A DNA stretch of 8,841 nt, taken from positions 1-8,841 of the forward strand of contig CAYSPT010000123.1 in assembly GCA_964432985.1 (NCBI GenBank). Direction: 5' to 3'. Source of the stretch: CAYSPT01 sp964432985. GTDB taxonomy: Bacteria; Muiribacteriota; CAYSPT01. The first letter of the stretch is position 1; each line of letters begins with the position of its first letter. Below are positions 1 to 6,034 of this stretch, piece by piece. The translations under genes were made by a program, and so were the position numbers. Under the pieces are notes generated by a model that was not told the origin of the DNA, did not search any database, and saw only the letters and a list, made by a program, of their open reading frames with translations.

Positions 1-2
1 GG

Positions 3-401
3 CTGCACACCGATGTGTCCGGCTGGCCGGTCACGTCAAACCTCAAGGTGAGCGCCGGCAACGGTGTCATCAACCTGGATTACGACAAGGCGAACTCATG
101 GCCCGGCGTGGAAATAAATCACACTTCAGGTACGAGAAAAATCCAGGTCAACGCGAATCCGTGGGTTTTTGTCTGCCGCAACGGCAAGTGGTACGGCGGT
201 ACCTGGGAATGGTTAACCGTGGGAAATACCCGCAAGAATATGAAGTCCGTAGCCGGGGATCACATCAAACAGCATCCGCTGCGGGACTGGCGTCCCCGGT
301 CCGGTGAAACCGTGTACTTCATGGTGTCCAGCCTGGCCCGGTTCGGCAATATCAGGAATGTCCAGGAGCGCACCCAGCCGGTCCGCTTCGTCTGGCCCTG
401 A
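3..401 (+). CDS. C-terminal part of a conserved protein of unknown function (5' end outside window)
   Basis: The reading frame is open from the first base of the window, so this is the 3' end of a longer gene. A GTG at 15 could start translation but has no ribosome binding site, and residues upstream of it (LHTD before VSGWPVTS) read as part of the same protein. The visible 133 residues are rich in Trp, Asn and Gly. They contain NANPWVFV, GKWYGGTWEWL, AGDHIK, LRDWRPRSGETVYFMVS and a terminal RFVWP. I recall similar blocks in bacterial hypothetical proteins, with no known function. The aromatic, beta-strand-like composition would fit an extracytoplasmic or carbohydrate-binding-like domain, but this is inference. 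No membrane segment is visible in the part present. The gene ends at TGA and is followed by a gap of gene remnants. Confidence 0.75.
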   Translation: MHTDVSGWPVTSNLKVSAGNGVINLDYDKANSWPGVEINHTSGTRKIQVNANPWVFVCRNGKWYGGTWEWLTVGNTRKNMKSVAGDHIKQHPLRDWRPRSGETVYFMVSSLARFGNIRNVQERTQPVRFVWP

Positions 402-578
402 TACGATGTCTTAAATCTAATAATTAATAAAACTGCAGTGTCTGAAATGCTCAGCTCCCCGGACTGAACGATTTAAAACATTTCTCTGTTCACCTACGGA
501 AGAAATACCTAGATAGTGGGTGGTATGTATTCAAACCATCTGTCGGTCTCAAAAATGGACGATTATTGAACGTTCTGG
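402..578. other. AT-rich spacer with no recognisable feature
   Basis: This is the first part of an 862-bp stretch (402-1263) with no intact gene. It is AT-rich (runs such as taataattaataaa) and has stops in all frames. I see no promoter, terminator or RNA gene. It leads into the ABC ATPase remnant. Confidence 0.5.
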
Positions 579-740
579 CTGGTCAACCTCAGGGAAGAAA
601 CCACCTTCGTTATTGTCACCCACGACGTGCCTTTCGTGCGCGGTGTGGCGACCCGGGGAGTGCTGCTGGAGAATGGCACACTATCGGCGGCGGGGGATAT
701 CGAAACCATTCTAAGGGACCTGGAGGAACAACAAAATTGA
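579..740 (+). pseudogene. C-terminal remnant of an ABC transporter ATP-binding protein
   Basis: One frame, closed by TGA at 738-740 and by an upstream TGA at 567-569, encodes about 50 residues that read as the end of an ABC ATPase. They are NLREETTFVIVTHD (the beta strand plus the switch/H-loop with its catalytic-site His), then VRGVATRGVLLENGTL (the D-x-V-x-x-L-x-x-G-x-like strand seen after the H-loop) and a terminal helix ILRDLEEQQ. Walker A, the Q-loop, the ABC signature and Walker B should lie upstream and are absent. Upstream of about 579 the frame does not read as an ATPase. The remnant therefore lost roughly its first 80% by deletion or rearrangement. The ALLxNGxLxAxG-like style would fit a CbiO/ECF-like or LolD-like importer ATPase, but the subfamily is uncertain. 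No start codon or ribosome binding site is associated, so expression is unlikely. Confidence 0.75.
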
Positions 741-850
741 ATCTTCCGGACATTATGTTTGATGTACAGTTTGACCAGTCGGGAGTCACGGCGCAGGTGC
801 CATTGATAGACCTTGATCTGCCCCCAATCATTGTACAGGTACCAATAAGG

Positions 851-1061
851 CTTCAAGCGCTTTAATACTCTTTCATCCGACACAAGCATTTTACGGTATC
901 TTACGAACGCTCGCATGATTTCAATGTTAACCTGCACAGCAAGCTTGCTCTTCAGCACTCCTGAAAGCATTGCTACACCCCGCTTTGATAATCTGAACAT
1001 AAAATCCGTAGGGAAACGAGTTATATTTCTTTTTTACCGCCTGGTTGAGCTTTTTTGTAGT
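851..1061 (-). pseudogene. Degenerate ORF6N-domain gene fragment
   Basis: On the minus strand this encodes KLNQAVK, then RNITRFPTDFMFRLS, then RGVAMLSGVLKSKLAVQVN, EIMRAFVRYRKMLVS. These match, in order, the ORF6N-domain protein at 3707-4126 (LNRAVKRN, RFPTDFMFQLT, QGVAMLSSVLRSERAVQVN, EIRRAFVRYRKKLVS). Damage is clear. The frame breaks by one base at the T6 run 1030-1035 (an in-frame TAA follows) and apparently again at the T6 run 1051-1056. About 29 residues between FRLS and RGVAML (the TEDEFENLR...VFTEQ block of the other copy) are deleted in frame. The N-terminal third is missing or unrecognisable. ORF6N domains occur in phage antirepressor-like DNA-binding proteins. This copy is a paralogous relic, roughly 70% identical by eye to the other copy at the DNA level in the best region. 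Confidence 0.8.
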
Positions 1062-1263
1062 TTAAGTCCCTGTTTTCTCTCTTTCCGCACCTCTTCCTCC
1101 CGACTTTTGACCGATCGGATTCTGCCGGGTATACTTATACGAGGTAAAGGTGATTTGTGAGGGGCATTTGGATCCGATAATCGCTTTTTTCGTTCTCTGC
1201 CTTTTTGTATTCCTGAAGTTCTTGTGATGACGTCCAATTACTTAGTTTGTTGAGATACCTGTT

Positions 1264-2343
1264 ATGACCATCGATTACCGACACCATGATTCAGTGCTGG
1301 TCAGGGCGCATGCCATGATCAATCTGCTGGAACGGACCTTCCCCATTAATGAGGATGAGCAGAAGGAAGCATTCTTTAACGGCGGCCGGGCTGAGCCCCG
1401 GTTTGTCTACAAACCGCTGGATTTTGACGTTGCCGCCCTGGTGGAGGAACTGGCGTCCCTGGAGTGTGAAGACGATGAATTGGGAGCGCTCTATGCAGGC
1501 GTCCGCGACGACATGCTGCTGCAGGTCGAGATCATCAGCAGCCTGGGTAACCGGGAAATCGTTCAGCCGGCTTCGCAGAAACTGTTCGAGGCAATCAGCC
1601 CGGCACTGCTGGCCGCAGCCGAAGAGCGTCTCGCCAGCGGCCTGTACAATGACGGTCTTGAAATGGAAAGGACCATTTGCTCGGCGGAAACCATCCTGAT
1701 GTTCGAAGAATCGCTGAAGAAAATGGGGCTTGTCGATTGGCATGTGGAGCCGACGCACCGTTTCATCATATCCGTCATATCATCCCGCAAAACGGTTACC
1801 GTCAGCCGTGACCGTATGTTCTCCCGCGAAGAGATAACCCGCCTGCTGGTGCACGAAATCGGTGTGCACGTGGTGAGGGCCGCCAACGGCGGCTGCCAGC
1901 CGTACCGGATATTCACCGTCGGTTTCCCACAATACGGCGCCACCGAGGAGGGTACAGCGGTGTTCACCGAGGAGCTGGCCGGTGTCATCGATAACGAGGC
2001 CCAGTTCCGCTACGCCGCCAGGGTGGTCGCCGCGCAGACGCTCTACGACGGGCTGACATTCAACGACACCTTCGACGCCATGAAGTCGGCGGGTTACGGC
2101 GATGAAGGCGCCTGGCAGATCGCTCTGAGAACCCACCGGGGCGGCGGCATGGCCAAGGACCACATTTACCTGAAGGGCTATCTCGAGGTGAGTGAGCGGT
2201 TCAAGCACTCCATGAACGACTTCAAATATCTGTTCATGGGGAAGGTGAACCTGGCCAGCCTCGATGTCCTCAAGCGCCTGGTGGAGCAGGGTACGTTGAC
2301 CGGGCCTCGGCATATTCCGGAGTATCTTGTCGATTACTTGTAA
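1264..2343 (+). CDS. DUF1704 / QEGLA-motif zinc peptidase (MATCAP-like tyrosine carboxypeptidase family)
   Basis: This 359-residue protein carries the hallmark of the family annotated as 'flavohemoglobin expression-modulating QEGLA motif protein', DUF1704 or Tyr/Phe carboxypeptidase (MATCAP) domain. It has an HExxxH site, HEIGVH, with H197, E198 and H202 as predicted zinc ligand, general base and zinc ligand. The motif EEGTA follows about 30 residues later, where the family has QEGLA; E229 is the likely third zinc ligand. Family knowledge: eukaryotic MATCAP removes the C-terminal tyrosine of alpha-tubulin. Bacterial substrates are unknown, and the flavohemoglobin link is historical. No signal peptide is visible, so it is probably cytoplasmic. 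ATG 1264 is the first start after an in-frame stop at 1243. There is no clear Shine-Dalgarno sequence before it, so weak translation or a later start remains possible. The gene stands alone, flanked by gaps of about 0.6-0.9 kb. Length fits the shorter, single-domain members. Confidence 0.9.
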   Translation: MTIDYRHHDSVLVRAHAMINLLERTFPINEDEQKEAFFNGGRAEPRFVYKPLDFDVAALVEELASLECEDDELGALYAGVRDDMLLQVEIISSLGNREIVQPASQKLFEAISPALLAAAEERLASGLYNDGLEMERTICSAETILMFEESLKKMGLVDWHVEPTHRFIISVISSRKTVTVSRDRMFSREEITRLLVHEIGVHVVRAANGGCQPYRIFTVGFPQYGATEEGTAVFTEELAGVIDNEAQFRYAARVVAAQTLYDGLTFNDTFDAMKSAGYGDEGAWQIALRTHRGGGMAKDHIYLKGYLEVSERFKHSMNDFKYLFMGKVNLASLDVLKRLVEQGTLTGPRHIPEYLVDYL

Positions 2344-2942
2344 CGTAACCGGCTATCCTCATGAAGCCCCGGGCGGTAACCATGGTGAATTATCACTGGT
2401 ATAGAGCTATAAGTTTTGTAATGAACCAGCTATTGTTGATACCAATGAGCAGGAGCACTGCGAAGAAGAAGACCTGAGAAAAGTATTCTTGGAAGCTGAG
2501 TGAGCGCTCAGAAAAGAAACAATCAAAAAGGTAACATTGCCGGTATAAAGGAAAAACTCGATCATATCATTCTTCGGTGAAAAAGATACCGGGTTTCATC
2601 GTCTCCTGCTTGGCCACCAATACAGCGGCCGCATCCAGTTGCTCCAGTGTGCTGCATATGATCACGATGGAATACTTGTCCCTTTCTTCATCAAGAATGA
2701 TCGATATGAAAGGTTTCCCACGCTCCAGGGCTTTCTCGAACTGGTACAATTATTGACATAAGTGTGTTGGGATACAGGTCAGACTCCCCAAACTGGACTC
2801 AAACTTTTTGAAACAAAACGGCTTATGGCGCATAATACAGTATGAACCAGGAGCCATCCTGATCTCATCTCAACTACCAATTTTCCGGGAATTAAATGTA
2901 TTTTCTCTAAGCTACTATGATCCTGAAAGGCAGGTATCGACC
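2344..2942. other. 599-bp gap with no convincing gene
   Basis: The only candidate gene here is the doubtful minus-strand ORF at 2567-2749. A short frame ending at TGA 2502-2504 (ending VFLEAE, with a run of Glu residues before) has a protein-like composition but no start codon. It may be a remnant. A 10-bp perfect palindrome TGAGCGCTCA lies at 2501-2510 and overlaps that stop. A TTGACA at 2753-2758 lacks a -10 at proper spacing. The frame of the DUF4197 gene stays open back to 2808, but that stretch does not look like coding sequence of that family. Confidence 0.45.
2567..2749 (-). CDS. Doubtful small ORF, possibly a gene remnant
   Basis: This 60-residue frame would have to start with TTG, directly preceded by an in-frame TAA, and there is no Shine-Dalgarno sequence upstream. 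The translation is nevertheless protein-like rather than random. It has the acidic/hydrophobic alternation of a small alpha/beta fold: FEKALERGKPF, then IILDEERDKYSIVIICST, then LEQLDAAAVLVAKQE, ending in IFFTEE. I do not recognise a family. The abrupt stop before the TTG suggests that it is the 3' end of a broken gene rather than a complete one. It is divergent from the DUF4197 gene. Confidence 0.3.
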   Translation of the reverse strand: MYQFEKALERGKPFISIILDEERDKYSIVIICSTLEQLDAAAVLVAKQETMKPGIFFTEE

Positions 2943-3710
2943 ATGTTCATAACTTACTTGAAAAGTGAAACGTTGTTTACAATTGTCATGGTACTGGCTG
3001 CGTGGTTGTTCATTTCCGTGACTCCGGTTACGGCCGCCAACATAGATTGGCTGCTGGAAATCCTGGATGACCAGGTGGCTGACAAGCTGGATGAAGTCAA
3101 GAAGATTCCGCTAGGAGACACGGTAATCGGCCAGGGGCTCAGGGAAGCTCTCGAAATTGGCATCGACAGGGCTGTCCAGCGCACCGGCAAAGTCGGCGGA
3201 TACTTCAATTATGAAGCTATCAAGATCCTCCTTCCCGAACGGTTTCAGAGAGTGGAGCGTTTTCTGCGCAGGATGGGCCAGGGAGAGAAAATAGACGCTT
3301 TCGTATTGAGCATGAACCGCGCGGCGGAGTCGGCGGCCCCCCATGCCAGGGACATCTTCATCGACGCCTTGATGGCAATGACGTTCGATGACGCCCAGGG
3401 TATTCTGCAGGACGGCGACACGGCGGCCACCGCTTACTTCAGGTCGAAGACCTACAAGCGGCTGGAGGATGTGTTCACCGAATCGATTGCTGCGGCCCTG
3501 GATGAAAACGAGGTTACCGGACAGTACCGACAGATTTTCGGACGGTTCAAATCGCTGCCCTTCTTGAAACGATTCGAGTTCAACCTGGAGCGTTATGTGG
3601 TAGGCAAAGCCCTCGACGGTCTGTTCCACGTGCTGGGTGAGGAAGAGCGTAAGATCCGCAACGACCCGGCTGCCCGGGTCACCGATCTGCTGCAGAAAGT
3701 CTTTATCTAG
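2943..3710 (+). CDS. Exported DUF4197 protein
   Basis: The 255-residue product from ATG 2943 matches the DUF4197 family along its length. Recognisable blocks are LGDTVIGQGLREALEIGID, then LPERFQRVERFLRRMGQG, MNRAAESAAPHARD (M124 onward), MTFDDAQGIL, GDTAATAYFRSKT (from G158) and KALDGLFHVLGEEERKIRNDP followed by ARVTDLLQKVF at the C-terminus. Residues 1-31 form a signal peptide: a short n-region with Lys7, a hydrophobic core TLFTIVMVLAAWLFISV, and cleavage near VTA|AN. There is no lipobox Cys. The family is mostly helical, periplasmic or secreted, and of unknown function. An AGG-containing ribosome binding site lies 8 nt before ATG 2943. The frame is open back to 2808, but that extension would put 45 unrelated residues in front of the signal peptide, so I reject it. 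The stop overlaps the stop of the convergent ORF6N gene. Confidence 0.92.
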   Translation: MFITYLKSETLFTIVMVLAAWLFISVTPVTAANIDWLLEILDDQVADKLDEVKKIPLGDTVIGQGLREALEIGIDRAVQRTGKVGGYFNYEAIKILLPERFQRVERFLRRMGQGEKIDAFVLSMNRAAESAAPHARDIFIDALMAMTFDDAQGILQDGDTAATAYFRSKTYKRLEDVFTESIAAALDENEVTGQYRQIFGRFKSLPFLKRFEFNLERYVVGKALDGLFHVLGEEERKIRNDPAARVTDLLQKVFI

Positions 3711-4126
3711 GATTGACTTGACCGGGTACGATTAAAGATATCAGGCACCCATGAAACAAGCTTTTTGCGATAACGAACAAAGGCCCGCCTGATTTCGATA
3801 TTAACCTGAACTGCACGCTCACTTCTCAAAACACTTGAAAGCATTGCCACACCTTGTTCAGTAAAGACATAAGGGACATAACGTCGTCCACCCCATCTTG
3901 AGGTACCATTTTGGCACCTCAAGTTTTCAAACTCATCTTCGGTGAGCTGAAACATAAAATCTGTTGGAAATCGATCCAGATTACGTTTAACAGCACGGTT
4001 GAGGGTTTTTGTCTCAACTTCATAGAGGGCAGCCAGGTCAGAATCGAACATCACTTGTTTCCCCCTGATGATATAAATCATTTTGTCGATGCTTCGTAAT
4101 GATATTTCTTTTATGGTTTCCGACAT
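3707..4126 (-). CDS. ORF6N-domain (KilA-N-like) DNA-binding protein, short C-terminus
   Basis: This 139-residue protein starts at ATG 4126-4124, 7 nt after a strong GGAGGAGA. An in-frame ATG at 4183 adds 19 residues without a ribosome binding site and is rejected. Residues 8-100 are a canonical ORF6N domain: IRGKQVMFDSDLAALYEVETK, LNRAVKRN, RFPTDFMFQLT, YVFTEQGVAMLSSVLRS, then AVQVNIEIRRAFVRYRKKL (about 102-120). Family knowledge: ORF6N domains are found in phage antirepressor-type proteins and in many chromosomal copies of uncertain role. Most relatives I know continue after this helix with a coiled-coil region. Here unrelated residues (WVPDIF...) lead to a stop that is the TAG inside the CTAG ending the neighbouring DUF4197 gene. 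The C-terminus therefore looks truncated against that gene. It is divergent from the radical SAM operon, with 150 bp between starts. Confidence 0.88.
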   Translation of the reverse strand: MSETIKEISLRSIDKMIYIIRGKQVMFDSDLAALYEVETKTLNRAVKRNLDRFPTDFMFQLTEDEFENLRCQNGTSRWGGRRYVPYVFTEQGVAMLSSVLRSERAVQVNIEIRRAFVRYRKKLVSWVPDIFNRTRSSQS

Positions 4127-4240
4127 AATGGACTCTCCTCCCGAATTCTGCTTTTCACTAGTAATATCCTTCTGGAAATGCATTCTTTATGCCAGATTAA
4201 GAAAGCACAGAAAACCTTGGTGAGTTAATTTGCATCTGCC

Positions 4241-4270
4241 TTGCCCGCGCAAACGTGTTTGCCATACAAT
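4241..4270 (+). promoter_or_regulatory. Candidate sigma-70-type promoter for the radical SAM operon
   Basis: TTGCCC (4241-4246) and TACAAT (4265-4270) are separated by 18 nt, on the side facing the radical SAM gene. The predicted transcription start falls at about 4277, on the ATG I chose, so the mRNA would be leaderless or translation would begin further in. TTTGC...GCAAA and TTGC/GCAA inverted repeats overlap the -35 region and could be an operator. This is a pattern match only. Confidence 0.35.
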
Positions 4271-4276
4271 GATTAC

Positions 4277-6019
4277 ATGAAGAGAACCATTGTTGGAGTG
4301 CGTCCTGACCGCCCCGCCGGTAACGCACCGGAGAAAACCGGTTATTACAACAGGTTGTCTCCGCCGGACAGGACAGGTACAACGTTCGGCGGTGCCGACA
4401 TCACGTTCAGCGAGGCTGATGCAGCGTTCAGCGAGGCCGATATTACGCTGGTCAATTTCAACATGCTCTACATGCGGTATGCCGGAGGGACCGAACGGGA
4501 ACGCCACGTCCCCCTGGGGCTGCTCTACCTGGCACAGGCCCTGGAGGATGAAGGATTCACGGTTGACTTCCGTGACTACCAGCTCAGCAGCTTCGATGAT
4601 CCGTTCGACCTGGAAAATGTGCTCGAATTCATCGCCGATCCGGCCCCGGTCATCGGCCTGTCCTGCATGGCCAACCTGCTGCCGTTTACCATCCTGGCAA
4701 TCAAGGAAATTGCCAGGCGATACCCGGACCGGACCATTATCCTGGGAGGAGTGGGGGCACGGTCGGTTGAAGAGACCATACTGTCACGGTTTCCATGGGT
4801 GAAGCTGATCTGTTACGGCGAGGGGGAGCGTACACTGCCTCAGCTGCTGCGTGCGATTCAAGACGGCCGGGACCTTTGTGACATAGACGGGCTCGTGCTT
4901 GCCCGGGACGGGGACGGTACCGTAATCAGGACCCCGCCGCGTGCGCGCATTGCAGACCTCGATTCGATCAATTTTCCGGCCTTTCACCATATCGACCTGG
5001 CGGCGTACGAAGGGTACGGGGTGATGACATCCCGGGGATGCCCGTATCTCTGCACCTTCTGCTCGGTGGCTCCGGTGTGGGACTACCGCAGTTTTTCCCG
5101 CAGCAACCGCAATATCATCGAGGAGATGAAGATCATCCACCATGAGGCCGGAGCCGATCTTTTCCTGTTCCAGGACGAATTTTTCCTCTCCGGCCGGGAA
5201 AGGATACTGTCCTTCTGCCGGGACTTGCAGCGCTCGGGTCTGGATGTGGAGTGGAAGGCCTTCGGCCGGATCGACCTGGTGGACCGGGAGATAATGCAGG
5301 CCATGGCCGACGCCGGATGTATCGAGCTGAGGTTCGGTATAGAATCCGGGTCGGATGCTGTTTTAAAAACAATAAAGAAGGGATTTTCCGCTGCCGACAC
5401 GGTCCGGGTGCTGGGGGAAGCTGTTGATATCGTACCGGGAGTAGACGCTTTTTATATGTGGGGTTTTCCTTTCGAGACCATGGACGACTTCAGACGCACG
5501 CTTTTCCAGATGACGCTGGTGAGAATAATGGGCGTGAGGGTGCTTCCGTCGCTTCTCAGCCTGCTTCCCCAGACTCCTATCTATCGGGAGTACTGCGAAA
5601 AAGCTAACCTGGAGTTCTGCGAAGACATTCTCCCGGAGTATGTGTTTACCGGCCACGAGATATGCCACGCCGCCCGGGTGTCCGTGCAGGAAAAGCACCG
5701 TCATATTTTCGATTTAATAAAGCGCAATCCCGACATCTTTCCCGGATTTTTCCACATTGATCTGAAGAACAACATCGTGCCTAAACTGAATGCTTTGCAG
5801 GAGTTTGGATTCTATCCCACCTCACAGGAGGAGAAGTCCGAACCGGAATCGTGCGGCGCCCATTCTCCCCGTGTAAGCGCTAAAAGCGCAGTAAGCGCTA
5901 AAAGCGCAGTAAGCGCTAAAAGCGCAGTAAGCGCTAAAAGCGCAGTAAGCGCCGTAAATGTCGAAAGTGCTATAAGCGCCGCTCCTGCAATCGCCACCAG
6001 GGCCGCCGCCCGACGCTAG
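4277..6019 (+). CDS. B12-binding-domain radical SAM protein with repeat-containing ends
   Basis: This 580-residue protein has an N-terminal cobalamin-binding-type Rossmann domain (about 55-200: HVPLGLLYLAQALEDEGF, VIGLSCMAN, TIILGGVGA, YGEGERTLPQLL). It lacks the DxHxxG His-on motif, as is usual in this class. A radical SAM domain (about 245-450) follows, with the 4Fe-4S site CPYLCTFC (C255, C259, C262) after the MTSRG strand, and with FRFGIESGSD-like and GFPFET strands typical of the class. SAM cleavage chemistry is expected; methyl transfer is possible but not shown. Three 7-residue units (ADITFSE, ADAAFSE, ADITLVN) lie at about 40-60 and a Ser/Ala/Lys repeat tail follows residue 530. ATG 4277 has no Shine-Dalgarno sequence. 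TTG 4241 and GTG 4298 are alternatives, and the true domain begins near residue 54. It probably forms an operon with the next gene, 15 bp downstream, which is its likely partner or substrate. Confidence 0.9.
   Translation: MKRTIVGVRPDRPAGNAPEKTGYYNRLSPPDRTGTTFGGADITFSEADAAFSEADITLVNFNMLYMRYAGGTERERHVPLGLLYLAQALEDEGFTVDFRDYQLSSFDDPFDLENVLEFIADPAPVIGLSCMANLLPFTILAIKEIARRYPDRTIILGGVGARSVEETILSRFPWVKLICYGEGERTLPQLLRAIQDGRDLCDIDGLVLARDGDGTVIRTPPRARIADLDSINFPAFHHIDLAAYEGYGVMTSRGCPYLCTFCSVAPVWDYRSFSRSNRNIIEEMKIIHHEAGADLFLFQDEFFLSGRERILSFCRDLQRSGLDVEWKAFGRIDLVDREIMQAMADAGCIELRFGIESGSDAVLKTIKKGFSAADTVRVLGEAVDIVPGVDAFYMWGFPFETMDDFRRTLFQMTLVRIMGVRVLPSLLSLLPQTPIYREYCEKANLEFCEDILPEYVFTGHEICHAARVSVQEKHRHIFDLIKRNPDIFPGFFHIDLKNNIVPKLNALQEFGFYPTSQEEKSEPESCGAHSPRVSAKSAVSAKSAVSAKSAVSAKSAVSAVNVESAISAAPAIATRAAARR
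4394..4456 (+). repeat. Three 21-bp imperfect tandem units inside the radical SAM N-terminus
   Basis: Units 4394-4414, 4415-4435 and 4436-4456 encode ADITFSE, ADAAFSE and ADITLVN. The first two share gttcagcgagg exactly, and the third is the natural first strand of the B12-binding domain. The repeat therefore seems to extend the N-terminus by duplicating the start of the domain. Confidence 0.75.
5873..5950 (+). repeat. Four perfect 18-bp tandem repeats in the radical SAM 3' end
   Basis: The unit gtaagcgctaaaagcgca occurs four times without a mismatch (5873-5890, 5891-5908, 5909-5926, 5927-5944), followed by a partial unit gtaagc. Each encodes VSAKSA in frame. Each unit contains GCGCT-aaa-AGCGC, a 5-bp stem with a 3-nt loop, so the array can also form a row of small hairpins. 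A decayed continuation (SAVNVESAISAA) follows. There are no spacers, so it is not a CRISPR array. Confidence 0.95.
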
Positions 6020-6034
6020 GAGGAGGTTGTAACC

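Noticed and set aside
563..1000. 145-codon minus-strand open frame
   Set aside because: Only its first ~50 codons are ORF6N-derived; the remainder is the complement of the ABC ATPase remnant. It is not one gene.
1291..2313. Long minus-strand frames opposite the MATCAP-like gene
   Set aside because: They are shadows of a gene with an intact catalytic motif on the plus strand; no ribosome binding sites or recognisable domains.
2379..2400. Possible terminator hairpin after the MATCAP-like gene (GTGA-atta-TCAC)
   Set aside because: The stem is only 4 bp with imperfect extensions, and no T-run follows.
2410..2504. Acidic frame ending VFLEAE before TGA 2502-2504
   Set aside because: It has no start codon, is closed by TAG at its beginning, and no family is recognised; too short to claim.
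2753..2776. TTGACA -35 box upstream of the DUF4197 gene
   Set aside because: No -10 hexamer lies 16-18 nt downstream; GATACA is only 12 nt away.
2808..2942. N-terminal extension of the DUF4197 protein
   Set aside because: It would bury the signal peptide 45 residues in; ATG 2943 has a ribosome binding site and gives a normal exported protein.
5873..5950. CRISPR-like array
   Set aside because: The units are directly adjacent with no spacers and lie in frame inside a gene.
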